A stretch of DNA of 24,966 nt from Anaerolineales bacterium UBA6668 (GCA_002455215.1 DKKK01000094.1:4304-29269), one strand, 5' to 3'. Counted from the stretch's first letter, positions 8,077-16,859 are shown. Notes: generated from the letters alone by a model not told the origin. Translations and numbers: made by a program.

Positions 8077-8943
8077 CTATTTTTTCACCGGTTTTTTGGT
8101 GGTTGGGGCAGGTGTACGCTCCTTGCCTTTGGCTGGTTGCGTGACGGGCTGAGACGGGAATGATGGAAATGCGATGGAAACACCCCCCAAGTTGAAGCGT
8201 TGCCAGTAGAAATTTTCGCGATTAGTCCAAGCCGATTGCAATACGGTGGCAATATTCGAAACAATAAAATAAATGGATAAGCCCGATGCAAAGCTCAAAG
8301 CCATCCAACCAAACATCAACGGCATGGTGAACATCATATTACGCGACATGCTGGCCGTGGGGTCATTGGGGTCGGCGTTGGTGGAAGGGGGCATAACCAT
8401 CAATTGTTGCAAGAAAGTTGTTACCACCACCAAAATCGTTAGCACGGGAATGCCAATACCCAAAGCTGGAATGAATAACCGTTCGGGTTGGCTTAAGTCC
8501 ATCCACAGAAAGTGATTGTTGACCGGTATTAGATTCGGCAGGTTCGGGAACAGTGCGCTCCAACTACTTTCGTACAAACTAAGCAAACGCATTGGGGTAT
8601 TGGGCAAAACGCGCTCAATAGAGCGGTACATTGCAATCAAGATAGGGAATTGCAGGAGCAAAGGCAGACACCCTAGTAACATAGATGCCGGGTTGTAGCC
8701 AATCCTTTGAAACTCTTCCTGCATTTTTTGCGGATCGTTGCGGTATTTGTCTTGAATTTCTTTAACTTTAGGCTGGAGCGCTTGCATTTGCTTTTGCTGT
8801 GTCATTTGACGAGCAGAAAGCGGCATCAGTGCCAAACGCACGAGCAAGGTAAGCACAACCAGCGCCAGCACATAGTTATTGCCAAGCACGGTATATAACC
8901 AGAGCATAGCGTTGGTGAAAAAAACGTAAAGGGGTTCTAGCAT
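8077..8943 (-). CDS. yidC: Membrane protein insertase YidC/Oxa1
   Basis: 288 residues. The protein starts directly with hydrophobic segments (no large periplasmic domain), as in Gram-positive and Chloroflexota YidC. VLTLLVRLALMPLSARQM carries the conserved Arg of the hydrophilic groove (R36) and the start of the cytoplasmic coiled region KQMQALQPKVKEIQDKY. GYNPASMLLGCLPLLLQFPILIAMYR and a late MPLMFGWMALSFASGLSIYF segment (two further membrane parts) are classic 60KD_IMP signatures. The C-terminal tail is basic and Pro/Thr/Lys-rich (TPAPTTKKPVKK), probably for ribosome contact. It inserts membrane proteins with or without SecYEG. It is the last gene of rpmH-rnpA-yidD-(propeller)-yidC; a jag/khpB gene, often next, is absent here. 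Confidence 0.95.
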   Translation of the reverse strand: MLEPLYVFFTNAMLWLYTVLGNNYVLALVVLTLLVRLALMPLSARQMTQQKQMQALQPKVKEIQDKYRNDPQKMQEEFQRIGYNPASMLLGCLPLLLQFPILIAMYRSIERVLPNTPMRLLSLYESSWSALFPNLPNLIPVNNHFLWMDLSQPERLFIPALGIGIPVLTILVVVTTFLQQLMVMPPSTNADPNDPTASMSRNMMFTMPLMFGWMALSFASGLSIYFIVSNIATVLQSAWTNRENFYWQRFNLGGVSIAFPSFPSQPVTQPAKGKERTPAPTTKKPVKK

Positions 8944-8968
8944 GGGATTGACTCGTGAGATTGATTAG

Positions 8969-10096
8969 CTATTTTGCAGGATAAGTCCATTGGGTAGTTC
9001 CATTGGCGCTATTGTAAGCATATACAGTTTGTTTGCCATCCACGGCGGCAATCAGCACCAAATCATTGACAAGCAGGGGTGTGCTGAGAAGTTTTTCTTT
9101 GATGCTTGAATCAACTTCAACTTCCCATTGCTTTAAGCCATCATCCATAGCAAATGCATAGACAAAGCCTTTTTCACTATTGATAATCACCAGGTTGTCG
9201 GTCAGCGCAGGTGCGCCGCGAACTGCGCTGTCCACGATTACGCGCCAACGTTCTGTGCCATTGGTTGCGTCTACTGCGTATAAGTTGCCTTTTAGGTCAC
9301 CAAAGTAGGCTACGCCATCACGTACGGATGGGCTAGACCATACCCAGCCCACAGTGGGAAAATCCCACAAGACAGAGCCATCTTGAGCAGAAAGTGCATA
9401 TACGTGATTACTCATGCTACCAATATACAAAATGCCATCCACCAGTGTTGGAGTGGCAACCAAACTGCCCCCTAGCTCGGTTTTCCATATATCGCTCCCA
9501 TCAGCGGTCTTCCAAGCATAGAGAAAGTGGTCATTGCTCGGTTGATATAAGCGGTCGCCATCAATGAGTGGGGCGCTCCACAGGGTATTGCTAGCGCTTT
9601 TTCGCCACAATTCGCTACCTTCCGCAGAAACGGCTACCAACTCATGTTCGTTAACTGCATAGCTGACACCATTGCCAAACGTGACGGCGTTTACCACCGT
9701 AGCATTTTTGCTGGGAGCCATGTCAAAAGACCACTGGTATTTGCCATCGTTTGATAACACAAAAAAGTGTTGGTGGTAGCTGGCAACCCCGATTTTATTT
9801 TCTTCAATGGCGAGTGGAGAATAAAACAAGTTGGCATTGCGGCTGGCGCTGTTTTGTTCAGCGGGTACGCTTTTGCTGTCAAATTTCCAAATCTCAACAC
9901 CGCTGGTAGGATTGAGTGCGATGACTGAATTTCCGGTGGTTACAGCAACCACATCACCGGAAACCGCCATTTCGGGCCAAGAGTAGCTGACTGCCGCACT
10001 ACAACCACTGAGTATAAGCCCACTTAGCCCAATGGCAAAAAGCGTCCAGCGGCGCGGTGACAGCACAAATTGTTTAGATAAAGAGAAAAGATTCAA
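8969..10096 (-). CDS. PQQ-type beta-propeller lipoprotein (BamB-like)
   Basis: 375 residues. After a basic N-terminus the signal peptide ends in LSGC (C32), a lipobox, so the protein is an exported lipoprotein. The rest is a string of about seven propeller blades, each carrying a PQQ_2-like pattern such as VDGILYIGSMSNHVYALSAQ, VRDGVAYFGDLKGNLYAVDA and GTERWRV. The start is a TTG at 10096 supported by GGAG six nt upstream; no Met occurs in the first 40 residues. The fold resembles BamB, the outer-membrane assembly scaffold, and also non-enzymatic propellers in monoderm bacteria. Its place between yidD and yidC suggests a role in membrane protein biogenesis or quality control, which is inference. 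Gaps are 34 nt after yidD and 25 nt before yidC. Confidence 0.85.
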   Translation of the reverse strand: MNLFSLSKQFVLSPRRWTLFAIGLSGLILSGCSAAVSYSWPEMAVSGDVVAVTTGNSVIALNPTSGVEIWKFDSKSVPAEQNSASRNANLFYSPLAIEENKIGVASYHQHFFVLSNDGKYQWSFDMAPSKNATVVNAVTFGNGVSYAVNEHELVAVSAEGSELWRKSASNTLWSAPLIDGDRLYQPSNDHFLYAWKTADGSDIWKTELGGSLVATPTLVDGILYIGSMSNHVYALSAQDGSVLWDFPTVGWVWSSPSVRDGVAYFGDLKGNLYAVDATNGTERWRVIVDSAVRGAPALTDNLVIINSEKGFVYAFAMDDGLKQWEVEVDSSIKEKLLSTPLLVNDLVLIAAVDGKQTVYAYNSANGTTQWTYPAK

Positions 10097-10130
10097 GTTG
10101 AACTCCTATAGGCGGTGGGGAAGCCGACCG

Positions 10131-10373
10131 CTAGTGCGGATGTGAATGTTGCGGCCATTCATCGGGTACGGGGTCGAAACCGCCTTTGGAAAACGGCTGA
10201 CAGCGTAGTATGCGCCAAACAGCCAATATGCCACCTTTGATAACCCCATGCCGCTCAATTGCAGTGTAGGCATATTCTGAGCAAGTGGGGTAAAAGCGAC
10301 AGGCAGGGGGTAGCATGGGTGAGATAAAACGCTTATAACCACGAATGAGTAAAAGGAATGGTTTTTTGAACAT
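10131..10373 (-). CDS. yidD: Membrane protein insertion efficiency factor YidD
   Basis: 80 residues. [20 protein letters not shown] followed by [15 protein letters not shown] and [16 protein letters not shown] contains the invariant Cys residues and nearly the whole family signature. YidD is a small amphipathic peripheral membrane protein that helps insertion and folding of inner-membrane proteins with YidC. The position between rnpA and yidC is the canonical one. A longer open frame at 10106-10435 in another phase on the same strand is a shadow. There is a 101-nt gap after rnpA that contains a large palindrome. Confidence 0.96.
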   Translation of the reverse strand: MFKKPFLLLIRGYKRFISPMLPPACRFYPTCSEYAYTAIERHGVIKGGILAVWRILRCQPFSKGGFDPVPDEWPQHSHPH

Positions 10374-10426
10374 ATAAGGTAAGCTCTCAATAATAGAATG
10401 CCATTAACGTTTGTAACCAATGCTAA

Positions 10427-10464
10427 ATTCGACACGCGTCAAGCAACTTGCTTTCGTGTCGAAT
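10427..10464. repeat. Nested palindrome between rnpA and yidD (motif shared with two-hairpin elements)
   Basis: ATTCGACACG (10427-10436) and CGTGTCGAAT (10455-10464) are a perfect 10-bp inverted repeat. The space between holds a second perfect palindrome, AAGCAA-C-TTGCTT (10441-10453). The outer arm matches the ATTCGACACGG start of elements B and D. It could be an intercistronic RNA structure in the operon. Confidence 0.65.
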
Positions 10465-10474
10465 CTAAATAAAC

Positions 10475-10858
10475 TCATACTGGTTTCTCGTCAATTCCTG
10501 TTCGTAGTAGCCCTGCTTTTTGGCACGCATTTTTTAAAACCAAACAGGCAACGGCGCTAGTGCTCGTTGCCAGTGGTGCGCGGGCTATCAGTACAATGTC
10601 CCATCCGGGTTGTAAAAGGGTAGCGAGTTGCTGGATTGCCGCTCGTAAGATACGCCGACCGCGGTTTCGCACATTGGCTTTGCCAAAACTGCGGCTGGTA
10701 ATCAAGCCAATGCGTGTTTTTTGCTGTTGATTGGAGCAATAAGTAAGTATCACGAGTGGGGTACGAACCGCACGCCCGCTGATACGAACTCGCTCAAAAT
10801 CTTCGCGCTGGCGTAAACTCTCCACTGTTGTGGATGGGAGACGTGCCAACCAACGCAT
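10475..10858 (-). CDS. rnpA: Ribonuclease P protein component
   Basis: 127 residues. The signature TRIGLITSRSFGKANVRNRG with RRILRAAI (about residues 48-75) is the RNR motif of RnpA, which binds the P RNA and the 5' leader of pre-tRNA. An N-terminal LRQREDFERVRISGRAVRTP helix and strand and a C-terminal GWDIVLIARA strand complete the family fold. It works with the catalytic RNA (not in this window) to mature tRNA 5' ends. The gene begins 14 nt after rpmH, the near-universal pairing. Length is normal. The start at the ATG at 10858 gives an N-terminus (MRWLARLPSTTVESLRQ) like that of many homologues. Confidence 0.95.
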   Translation of the reverse strand: MRWLARLPSTTVESLRQREDFERVRISGRAVRTPLVILTYCSNQQQKTRIGLITSRSFGKANVRNRGRRILRAAIQQLATLLQPGWDIVLIARAPLATSTSAVACLVLKNACQKAGLLRTGIDEKPV

Positions 10859-10872
10859 GAATTTGGCAAAAA

Positions 10873-11082
10873 CTAATCTTTGCGTGCGCTAGCGCCACTC
10901 TTCTTGGCGTTCCAATCGACTCGTTTGAGCATGGTGCTCTTATCACCTACTGTCAATGCCCAACGTCCCTTGGCGCGACGTGCTTTCAGCACACGGCGAC
11001 CATTGTGGGTGGACATACGGGAGCGGAAGCCATGCACACGGGCATAGCGGCGAATTTTAGGTTGCAGGGTTCGTTTGGTCAT
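10873..11082 (-). CDS. rpmH: 50S ribosomal protein L34 with C-terminal extension
   Basis: 69 residues. The first ~45 ([19 protein letters not shown], then [21 protein letters not shown]) are textbook L34, which is normally 44-47 residues. A further 24 residues ([19 protein letters not shown] plus SARKD) extend the C-terminus with basic and polar sequence; the frame is clean and ends just 14 nt before rnpA, so the extension is encoded. L34 binds 23S rRNA in the large subunit. AAGGA lies about 8 nt before the ATG, one of the few clear Shine-Dalgarno sites in the window. It is the first gene of the rpmH-rnpA-yidD-propeller-yidC operon and is driven by a near-consensus promoter at 11168-11196. 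Confidence 0.96.
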   Translation of the reverse strand: MTKRTLQPKIRRYARVHGFRSRMSTHNGRRVLKARRAKGRWALTVGDKSTMLKRVDWNAKKSGASARKD

Positions 11083-11140
11083 AAGTCAAATCCTTTTTGG
11101 AGGGGTTATTAAGTCCCTGTGAATAGCAATAATAAAACTA

Positions 11141-11156
11141 CGGTTCACAAGAACCG
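11141..11156 (-). promoter_or_regulatory. Hairpin at the 5' end of the rpmH leader
   Basis: CGGTTC-N4-GAACCG is a perfect 6-bp stem. It would start about 5 nt after the predicted transcription start of the rpmH operon, so the mRNA would carry a 5'-terminal stem-loop. Confidence 0.5.
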
Positions 11157-11167
11157 AAGCGGGTCGC

Positions 11168-11196
11168 ATTATACAAGCATTTTGGATACAGGTCAA
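11168..11196 (-). promoter_or_regulatory. Sigma70-type promoter of the rpmH operon
   Basis: On the minus strand TTGACC (11191-11196) and TATAAT (11168-11173) are separated by exactly 17 nt. This is the best promoter match in the window and predicts a start near 11161, giving an ~80-nt leader to rpmH. The surrounding intergenic stretch 11083-11466 has no gene; it also holds an inverted repeat CATCCAAT (11260-11267)/ATTGGATG (11286-11293) of unknown role and the lon promoter area. Confidence 0.85.
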
Positions 11197-11391
11197 ATCA
11201 TTGGTGCGTGAGATAATAGGCAAGCTTTTACCAGAGCTACTCATTATACATTACTGTGTCATCCAATCATCCGTCTAATCCGCATATTGGATGATGGTTG
11301 TTTCACTTGCTTGAACAGTTACCCATACTCAGCATTTATTCGCCTTCTTAACCTTTAAAATAAAACTAAAATAAAATGCACACGGCAGAAG

Positions 11392-11436
11392 AAAATCGCG
11401 GTTTGTTACTATTGGTGTATAATTGCCCGCGGTTTT
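11392..11436 (+). promoter_or_regulatory. lon promoter region with flanking inverted repeat
   Basis: TATAAT at 11418-11423 is a good -10 box about 44 nt before the lon ATG; no clear -35 is seen. It is centred inside an imperfect 10-bp inverted repeat, AAAATCGCGG (11392-11401) and CCGCGGTTTT (11427-11436), which covers the -35 region and the expected transcription start. This is the layout of an operator. Confidence 0.45.
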
Positions 11437-11466
11437 CCTTACTGCATTCCTATCACCCATAATTTC

Positions 11467-14025
11467 ATGACTGCTGAATTCATCCATTTTCCTGCCCAAA
11501 GTTCCGATTCATCCCAGCTAGAAAACGCTACCCAAAACGAAACCCTCGCACGAGTGATTTTAGATATGTTGTTAAGCCCTGTCATTAATGTAAGTACGCA
11601 AGCCGAGTCTGCCGTTGACTCCGCCACAGAAATTTCCCCAAGCGAGAGCGAATCGGAGCATATTCTGCCGATATTACCATTGCGCGGTTTGGTAGTCTTT
11701 CCGGAAACAGGCGTACCCCTGAATGTAGGACAAGAGCGCTCTTTACGCTTGGTAGATACAGTCGCCAACACATCCAAAATCATTGGCTTGCTAACGATTA
11801 AATCGCCTGATGTGGAAGTGCCAGAACCAGAACATTTATACGAATACGGCACAACCGCCATCATTCAGCGCTTATTTCGTGCGCCTGACGGTACAGTACG
11901 CTTGTTGGTGCAAGGCTTTAATCGCTTCCGCGTGCAGGAATTTGTAGCTGGCGAGCCATACTTGCAAGCCAAAGTTGAACTTGCCCCGGAGACGCCAGAA
12001 ACATACACCCCAGAACTTGAAGCACTCAAAAGGCTGGTATCTGAACGTTTTCAGCGCTACTCTGAGCTAGGACCCAACTTGCCCGAAGAATTGATGCAAT
12101 TGGTTCTCGGCAATGAAAACCCATTGCAAACTGCCTATAGCATTGCGAATTACATTCGCATTGATGTAGAAACCGCCCAGCGCGTGCTTGAACTTAATCT
12201 GGTATCTGAAAAATTCTACCTGCTTTTGGAAGTGCTCAACAAAGAACTCGAAGTACTAGAATTGGGTCGAAAAATCCAAGAAACAGCACAAACCAGCATG
12301 GAGAAAGTGCAAAAAGAGTACTTCTTGCGCGAACAACTCAAAGTCATCCAGCAAGAACTGGGCGAGTCAGATGAAACCACTACCGACGTAGCTGAATTTC
12401 GCCAGAGTATTAGCGCGGCAAACTTGCCACCCGAAGCGTTACGCGAAACCGAGCGGGAATTGGCTCGCTTAGGGCGGCTCTCGTCATCTGCCGCCGAATA
12501 TGGTGTGATTCGCACCTACTTAGAATGGATGGTGGCATTACCGTGGAACAAAGCCACCACTGACAACCTAAACCTTTCTTACGCTCGCCAAGTACTAGAA
12601 GAAGACCACTTCGGCTTGGAGAAGGTAAAGAAACGCATCATTGAATTTTTGGCTGTGCGCAAGTTGCGGACAGAACGTGCCGCCGAATTTACCGAAGAAG
12701 GTGAAGACAGCTTACGCCGTGACCGCGAAGGCACTATTTTGTGCTTTATCGGACCGCCCGGTGTGGGTAAAACTAGCCTAGGGCGAAGTATCGCCCGTGC
12801 CCTTGGGCGGAAATTTACGCGCATTTCGTTAGGCGGTGTCCATGACGAAGCCGAAATTCGCGGACACCGCCGCACCTATATTGGTGCGCTACCCGGTCGC
12901 ATCATCCAAGCTATCAAGCGCGTAGGCTCACGCAATCCAGTATTTATCCTAGATGAAATTGACAAGCTCGGCTCCGATTTTCGCGGCGACCCTGCCAGCG
13001 CCTTACTAGAAGTGCTTGACCCCGAACAAAACCGCGAGTTTCGCGATCACTACCTAGACGTGCCGTTTGACTTGTCGCAAGTGTTTTTCATCGCCACCGC
13101 CAATTATGTGGATAGCATTCCCTGGGCGTTACGAGACCGCATGGAAGTGATTTATCTAAGCAGTTACACCGAGCAAGAAAAACTAGCCATTGCGAAAAAT
13201 TACTTGGTGCGCCGCCAATTGCGCGAGAACGGGCTACGCCCAAACGAGCTAACTTTTCAAGATGATGCGTTGCTCTCCATTATCCGCGCCCACACACGAG
13301 AAGCTGGGGTGCGAAATTTGGAGCGGAAAATTGCCGCACTCTGCCGTAAAGCGGTTGTTTCCATAAATGATGGCGCAGAAATTCCCATGACCATCAGCGA
13401 AGCAGTGGTACGCGAACAGTTGGAAGACCCTATCTTGCCAAGTTCAGAAACATTTAAACGCTCAAATGAAATCGGCATTGCTACTGGCATGGTGTACACC
13501 AGCGTTGGCGGGGATGTGTTATTTATTGAAACAGTCGCCTTGCCGGGTGGACGGGGTATCAATTTAACCGGACGGCTGGGCAATGTCATGCAAGAGAGTG
13601 CGGAAGCCGCTTACACCTGGGTAAAAGCCAATGGCAAGGAATTTGGCATACCCAAAAACTATTTCAATGACCACGAAGTTCACATTCATGCCCCCGAAGG
13701 CGCTACGCCCAAAGATGGTCCCTCGGCGGGCATCACCATCGCTACCGCTTTGGTTTCATTAGCTAGCGGCATTCCAGTACGCACAGATGTCGCAATGACA
13801 GGCGAAATCACCTTACGCGGACAAGTAACGCAAATCGGCGGAGTGAAGGAGAAAGTGCTGGGAGCGCATCGTGCGGGCATTACCACCATTATCTTGCCCC
13901 GTCAGAACGAAGATGATATTAAGGAAATTCCTGAAGAAGTTCGGCATCAACTCAAATTCATCTTAGTAGACCGCATGGCAGAAGTGATTCAAAATGCCTT
14001 GAATTACGAAAAGCAAAAATCTTAA
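11467..14025 (+). CDS. lon: ATP-dependent protease LonA
   Basis: 852 residues. The N-terminal substrate-binding domain begins at [20 protein letters not shown] (~65-84), preceded by a ~60-residue acidic, low-conservation extension from the ATG at 11467; a later in-frame ATG at 11565 is possible. The AAA+ module has Walker [10 protein letters not shown] (K435), Walker [10 protein letters not shown] (D496-E497), and the [19 protein letters not shown] segment. The C-terminal protease domain has the catalytic Ser in PKDGPSAG (S753) and the Lys in GGVKEKVLG (~794-796). Lon degrades misfolded and regulatory proteins in the cytoplasm using ATP. It stands alone after a divergent promoter region and is 17 nt upstream of the YfhO-like gene. 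All catalytic residues are intact. Confidence 0.97.
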   Translation: MTAEFIHFPAQSSDSSQLENATQNETLARVILDMLLSPVINVSTQAESAVDSATEISPSESESEHILPILPLRGLVVFPETGVPLNVGQERSLRLVDTVANTSKIIGLLTIKSPDVEVPEPEHLYEYGTTAIIQRLFRAPDGTVRLLVQGFNRFRVQEFVAGEPYLQAKVELAPETPETYTPELEALKRLVSERFQRYSELGPNLPEELMQLVLGNENPLQTAYSIANYIRIDVETAQRVLELNLVSEKFYLLLEVLNKELEVLELGRKIQETAQTSMEKVQKEYFLREQLKVIQQELGESDETTTDVAEFRQSISAANLPPEALRETERELARLGRLSSSAAEYGVIRTYLEWMVALPWNKATTDNLNLSYARQVLEEDHFGLEKVKKRIIEFLAVRKLRTERAAEFTEEGEDSLRRDREGTILCFIGPPGVGKTSLGRSIARALGRKFTRISLGGVHDEAEIRGHRRTYIGALPGRIIQAIKRVGSRNPVFILDEIDKLGSDFRGDPASALLEVLDPEQNREFRDHYLDVPFDLSQVFFIATANYVDSIPWALRDRMEVIYLSSYTEQEKLAIAKNYLVRRQLRENGLRPNELTFQDDALLSIIRAHTREAGVRNLERKIAALCRKAVVSINDGAEIPMTISEAVVREQLEDPILPSSETFKRSNEIGIATGMVYTSVGGDVLFIETVALPGGRGINLTGRLGNVMQESAEAAYTWVKANGKEFGIPKNYFNDHEVHIHAPEGATPKDGPSAGITIATALVSLASGIPVRTDVAMTGEITLRGQVTQIGGVKEKVLGAHRAGITTIILPRQNEDDIKEIPEEVRHQLKFILVDRMAEVIQNALNYEKQKS

Positions 14026-14042
14026 TCTTCGATTCCGCACCA

Positions 14043-16349
14043 TTGCTGAGTTCTTTTCCTAAATTGTTTGGATTTTTGAGCAAAACCGCTTTTGGGCGGC
14101 GGATTGCCCGGCATCGCTTGCCTATTCTGTGCCTAGCCGTCACAGTTGCGCTTTTCTTTTGGAGCGTGTGGCTTCCCATTCGTACACCACAAGGCAGATG
14201 GGTGATCCCGCAAGGGGGTGGAGATGCCACTAGTTATCTGTGGCCCAATTATCGTTACAACGCCGCTCAAATTCGGCAGGGGCATATCCCGCTCTGGAAC
14301 CCGACCTTGTACGGCGGCGCCCCCTACCTAGCAGATATTCAAAACGGATTCTGGTATCCCCCCAATTGGTGGTTGGCATTTCTGCCGGATGTGCCTTACC
14401 GTGCATTGGAAGTCATGGTGGCATTGCATGTGTTTTGGGCGGGTTTGGGCATGTACGCGCTCGCCTGGCAACTGCTTAAATTCCAGCGCCACCCACCCCC
14501 ATTACCAGTTGCCCAATCCAGCGCTTTGCTGGCTGGCATTGCCTTTCAATTTTCCGATGTTTTCATTACGCATAGCGGCAACCTAAATACACTAGCCGTG
14601 AGCGCGTATTTGCCCTGGCTTTGGCTTTGCCTGGTACAAATGCAGTTTGCGCCAACCTTTCGGCGTGCTGTAGCGTGGGGGCTTGGTTTCAGTGCTGTTG
14701 TGGCATTGGCAACGCTAGCCGGACACGCGCCTAGCCTACACAGCCTGGCGGTAGCGGAAGGACTGTATTTACTATTTGCGCTGTGGCAAGGTACACACCG
14801 CTGGCGTACTCTGTTCCTTGCCGGGTACTTTGCGATGCTAGGTGTGGCAATCACTGCAGTTCAGCTACTACCGAGCATAGAGCTAATCCCTTTCACACCG
14901 CGTGCCGAACTGGACTATGCCAAAGCCACTGCCTACAGTTTGCCGTGGAATGGGCTGGCGGGTTGGATTTCTCCACTGCTATTTGGGCGCGGCATTATGC
15001 AATTTTGGGCAACTTGGGAGCGAGTCGAATTGGGTTTTACCGGTCTAACCACACTCACTTTAGCATTACTTGCCCGCCCCCCGCGTGCTTGGCGCTGGGC
15101 ATTGTGGGGGGTGGTCGGTATTGCGACCCTGCTGGCATTGGGGAGCAACACGCCGTTTTATCGCTGGGCATATGACTACCTGCCTGGGTTTGCCAGTTTT
15201 CGCACCAGCGCACGCTTTGTCTTGCTGGCTAATGGGGGCATCAGTATTTTGGCGGCATTGGGGTTGGTGCAGGTGTGGCAAGGTTTACAACGCAAACATT
15301 GGGTTGTGTTTGGGATGTGGGGTGGAGTAGCAGTGAGCGGGTTATTGCTTGGGTGGTGGTTTGCCAGCCGCACCCTGCCCAGCGAACGGCAACTTGCCAG
15401 CCAGTATCACCTTGCTTGGGCAGTGGGCATTGCATTACTCACCTTGTTGTTCTGCGCGGCTTTTTTTCACAAACGCTGGCACCGTGCATTACTCGCCTTA
15501 CTGATTGGTGAAATGCTTGGCTTGGGCGCGTGGATAGAAGTGGATAGCGCATTTCCTGCGGCAGGTTACCCCACCACCAGTGCCGCTGTACAATTTTTAC
15601 GCTCACAAACGCCCCCTTTTCGCATCGAAATTTTGCAGGAAACACACTGGCAAGAAAGCGCCCCGCAAGTGTTGGCGCTGGAGGCTGTGGGTGGGGTTTT
15701 TCACCCATTGCGAATTTCCAATTACCAAAATTATTATGGAGCAGTTGGCAATCGAGCATCCAACTTATACCGGTTGCTAAATGTCAAATTTGTCGTCTCG
15801 CCCAAAAGCTTACCAATGGGTGATGCCCAGTATGTGCCGGTTTTCGTAGATGACCCACAAGTAGATGTGTATCTAAACACGCAAACTTTACCGCGCCTGT
15901 ATTGGGTGCCAAATGCCCAATGGGTGGAAACTCCCGCTGATGCACTTCACACCATGCAATCGCCCACGTACGAGCCAAACCAGCAAGTGATATTACTACA
16001 GGCAGAGCGAGCCTGTTGCTCCGACACAACCAATAGCGTACCGACACAACTCAACCTGGCACTGCTCACCTACCAGGCTGAACGCCAACAAGTGCAAATT
16101 GAGAGCGACCAAGCGGGCTATTTGGTCTTTAGCGAAACCTGGTATCCGGGTTGGCAGGCAACACTCAACGGCAAAAGTGTGCCCGTACTGCGAGCAAATT
16201 ACACCTTTCGTGCCATTCCTATCCCACAAGGTAAAAGCGAGCTAATTGTGTGGTATCAACCGCTCAGTTGGCAAGTTGGAAAGTGGCTTTCGCTATTGGG
16301 GTTGTTGGTTTTTGGGGTTAGCGTGTGGAATCTAACGCGAACTCGCTAA
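14043..16349 (+). CDS. YfhO-family multi-spanning membrane protein
   Basis: 768 residues with a dozen or so hydrophobic helices, then a soluble C-terminal domain and a last membrane helix. The N-terminal part has GGDATSYLWPNYRYNAAQIR and HIPLWNPTLYGGAPYLADIQ, typical of the YfhO/GT-C-like family, in which the early Asp region lies in the extracellular loop. The C-terminal domain ends with ETWYPGWQATLNGKSVPVLR and ANYTFRAIPIPQGKSEL, the family hallmark. Bacillus YfhO takes part in lipoteichoic-acid glycosylation, and others are thought to be polyprenyl-phosphate-sugar-dependent glycosyltransferases. That fits a role in cell-surface glycan, but the substrate is unknown. The start is a TTG at 14043 with no Shine-Dalgarno; no Met precedes the first membrane helix. 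Confidence 0.85.
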   Translation: MLSSFPKLFGFLSKTAFGRRIARHRLPILCLAVTVALFFWSVWLPIRTPQGRWVIPQGGGDATSYLWPNYRYNAAQIRQGHIPLWNPTLYGGAPYLADIQNGFWYPPNWWLAFLPDVPYRALEVMVALHVFWAGLGMYALAWQLLKFQRHPPPLPVAQSSALLAGIAFQFSDVFITHSGNLNTLAVSAYLPWLWLCLVQMQFAPTFRRAVAWGLGFSAVVALATLAGHAPSLHSLAVAEGLYLLFALWQGTHRWRTLFLAGYFAMLGVAITAVQLLPSIELIPFTPRAELDYAKATAYSLPWNGLAGWISPLLFGRGIMQFWATWERVELGFTGLTTLTLALLARPPRAWRWALWGVVGIATLLALGSNTPFYRWAYDYLPGFASFRTSARFVLLANGGISILAALGLVQVWQGLQRKHWVVFGMWGGVAVSGLLLGWWFASRTLPSERQLASQYHLAWAVGIALLTLLFCAAFFHKRWHRALLALLIGEMLGLGAWIEVDSAFPAAGYPTTSAAVQFLRSQTPPFRIEILQETHWQESAPQVLALEAVGGVFHPLRISNYQNYYGAVGNRASNLYRLLNVKFVVSPKSLPMGDAQYVPVFVDDPQVDVYLNTQTLPRLYWVPNAQWVETPADALHTMQSPTYEPNQQVILLQAERACCSDTTNSVPTQLNLALLTYQAERQQVQIESDQAGYLVFSETWYPGWQATLNGKSVPVLRANYTFRAIPIPQGKSELIVWYQPLSWQVGKWLSLLGLLVFGVSVWNLTRTR

Positions 16350-16690
16350 ATCCCACTGATTCTTTTTTCCGCCCGTTTAACCGCGCGGTTTACCGCAGTC
16401 CGCACGTAATTGTAGAGTCGCATACGATAAATCATTGCATCATCAATTTCAAAAATATCATTCGCTTCTACGGCAACTTCTGCCAAGCGCCGCCGCACTT
16501 GCGCCAAGCCGGTGTGGGCAAACTCAGAATCAGCATCTAACTGTAGGATCTCTTGGTATTTCAACGCCGCTACTTGCCAATCGTGCGCGGCTTCGGCGGC
16601 ACGCGCCGAACGGTGCAAGTCTGCCAGCGCTTGTGTGTGCCCATTGTGATACCCGTTAACAGATTTTTCTACTGTTTTCATAATGCTCAT
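16346..16690 (-). CDS. Small TPR-like protein of unknown function
   Basis: 114 residues, soluble, charged. Residues ~30-68 (AAEAAHDWQVAALKYQEIL, then QLDADSEFAHTGLAQVRRRL) follow the pattern of a tetratricopeptide helix pair. The C-terminal third is basic (RTAVNRAVKRAEKR). No enzymatic motif is seen. It is convergent with the YfhO gene and the two stop codons share bases (plus-strand CTAA at 16346-16349). TPR proteins usually mediate protein contacts; nothing more can be said. Support for it being real is the TPR pattern, an ATG start and the absence of a competing frame. Confidence 0.65.
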   Translation of the reverse strand: MSIMKTVEKSVNGYHNGHTQALADLHRSARAAEAAHDWQVAALKYQEILQLDADSEFAHTGLAQVRRRLAEVAVEANDIFEIDDAMIYRMRLYNYVRTAVNRAVKRAEKRISGI

Positions 16691-16859
16691 TCTATACCCT
16701 ACCCAATATTAAGGGAATAGGGGGGATAGCGCTGTGTTTTTGCAAAAAAAAGCGGATCTCAGGTGGACGTTATCATTCAAGGTCAAGAAAGCCACTTTTG
16801 TCAACTCACAGGGGGCAGTTGCGCAAAATGTAGAATACCACTACACTAATCATAGTTGT

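Noticed and set aside
10106..10435. 109-residue minus-strand frame over yidD
   Set aside because: It is a different phase of the same strand; the yidD frame at 10131-10373 carries the full family signature.
11168..11254. TTATACA sequences as DnaA boxes marking oriC beside rpmH
   Set aside because: Only two weak matches, one of which is the rpmH -10 box; no cluster and no dnaA gene.
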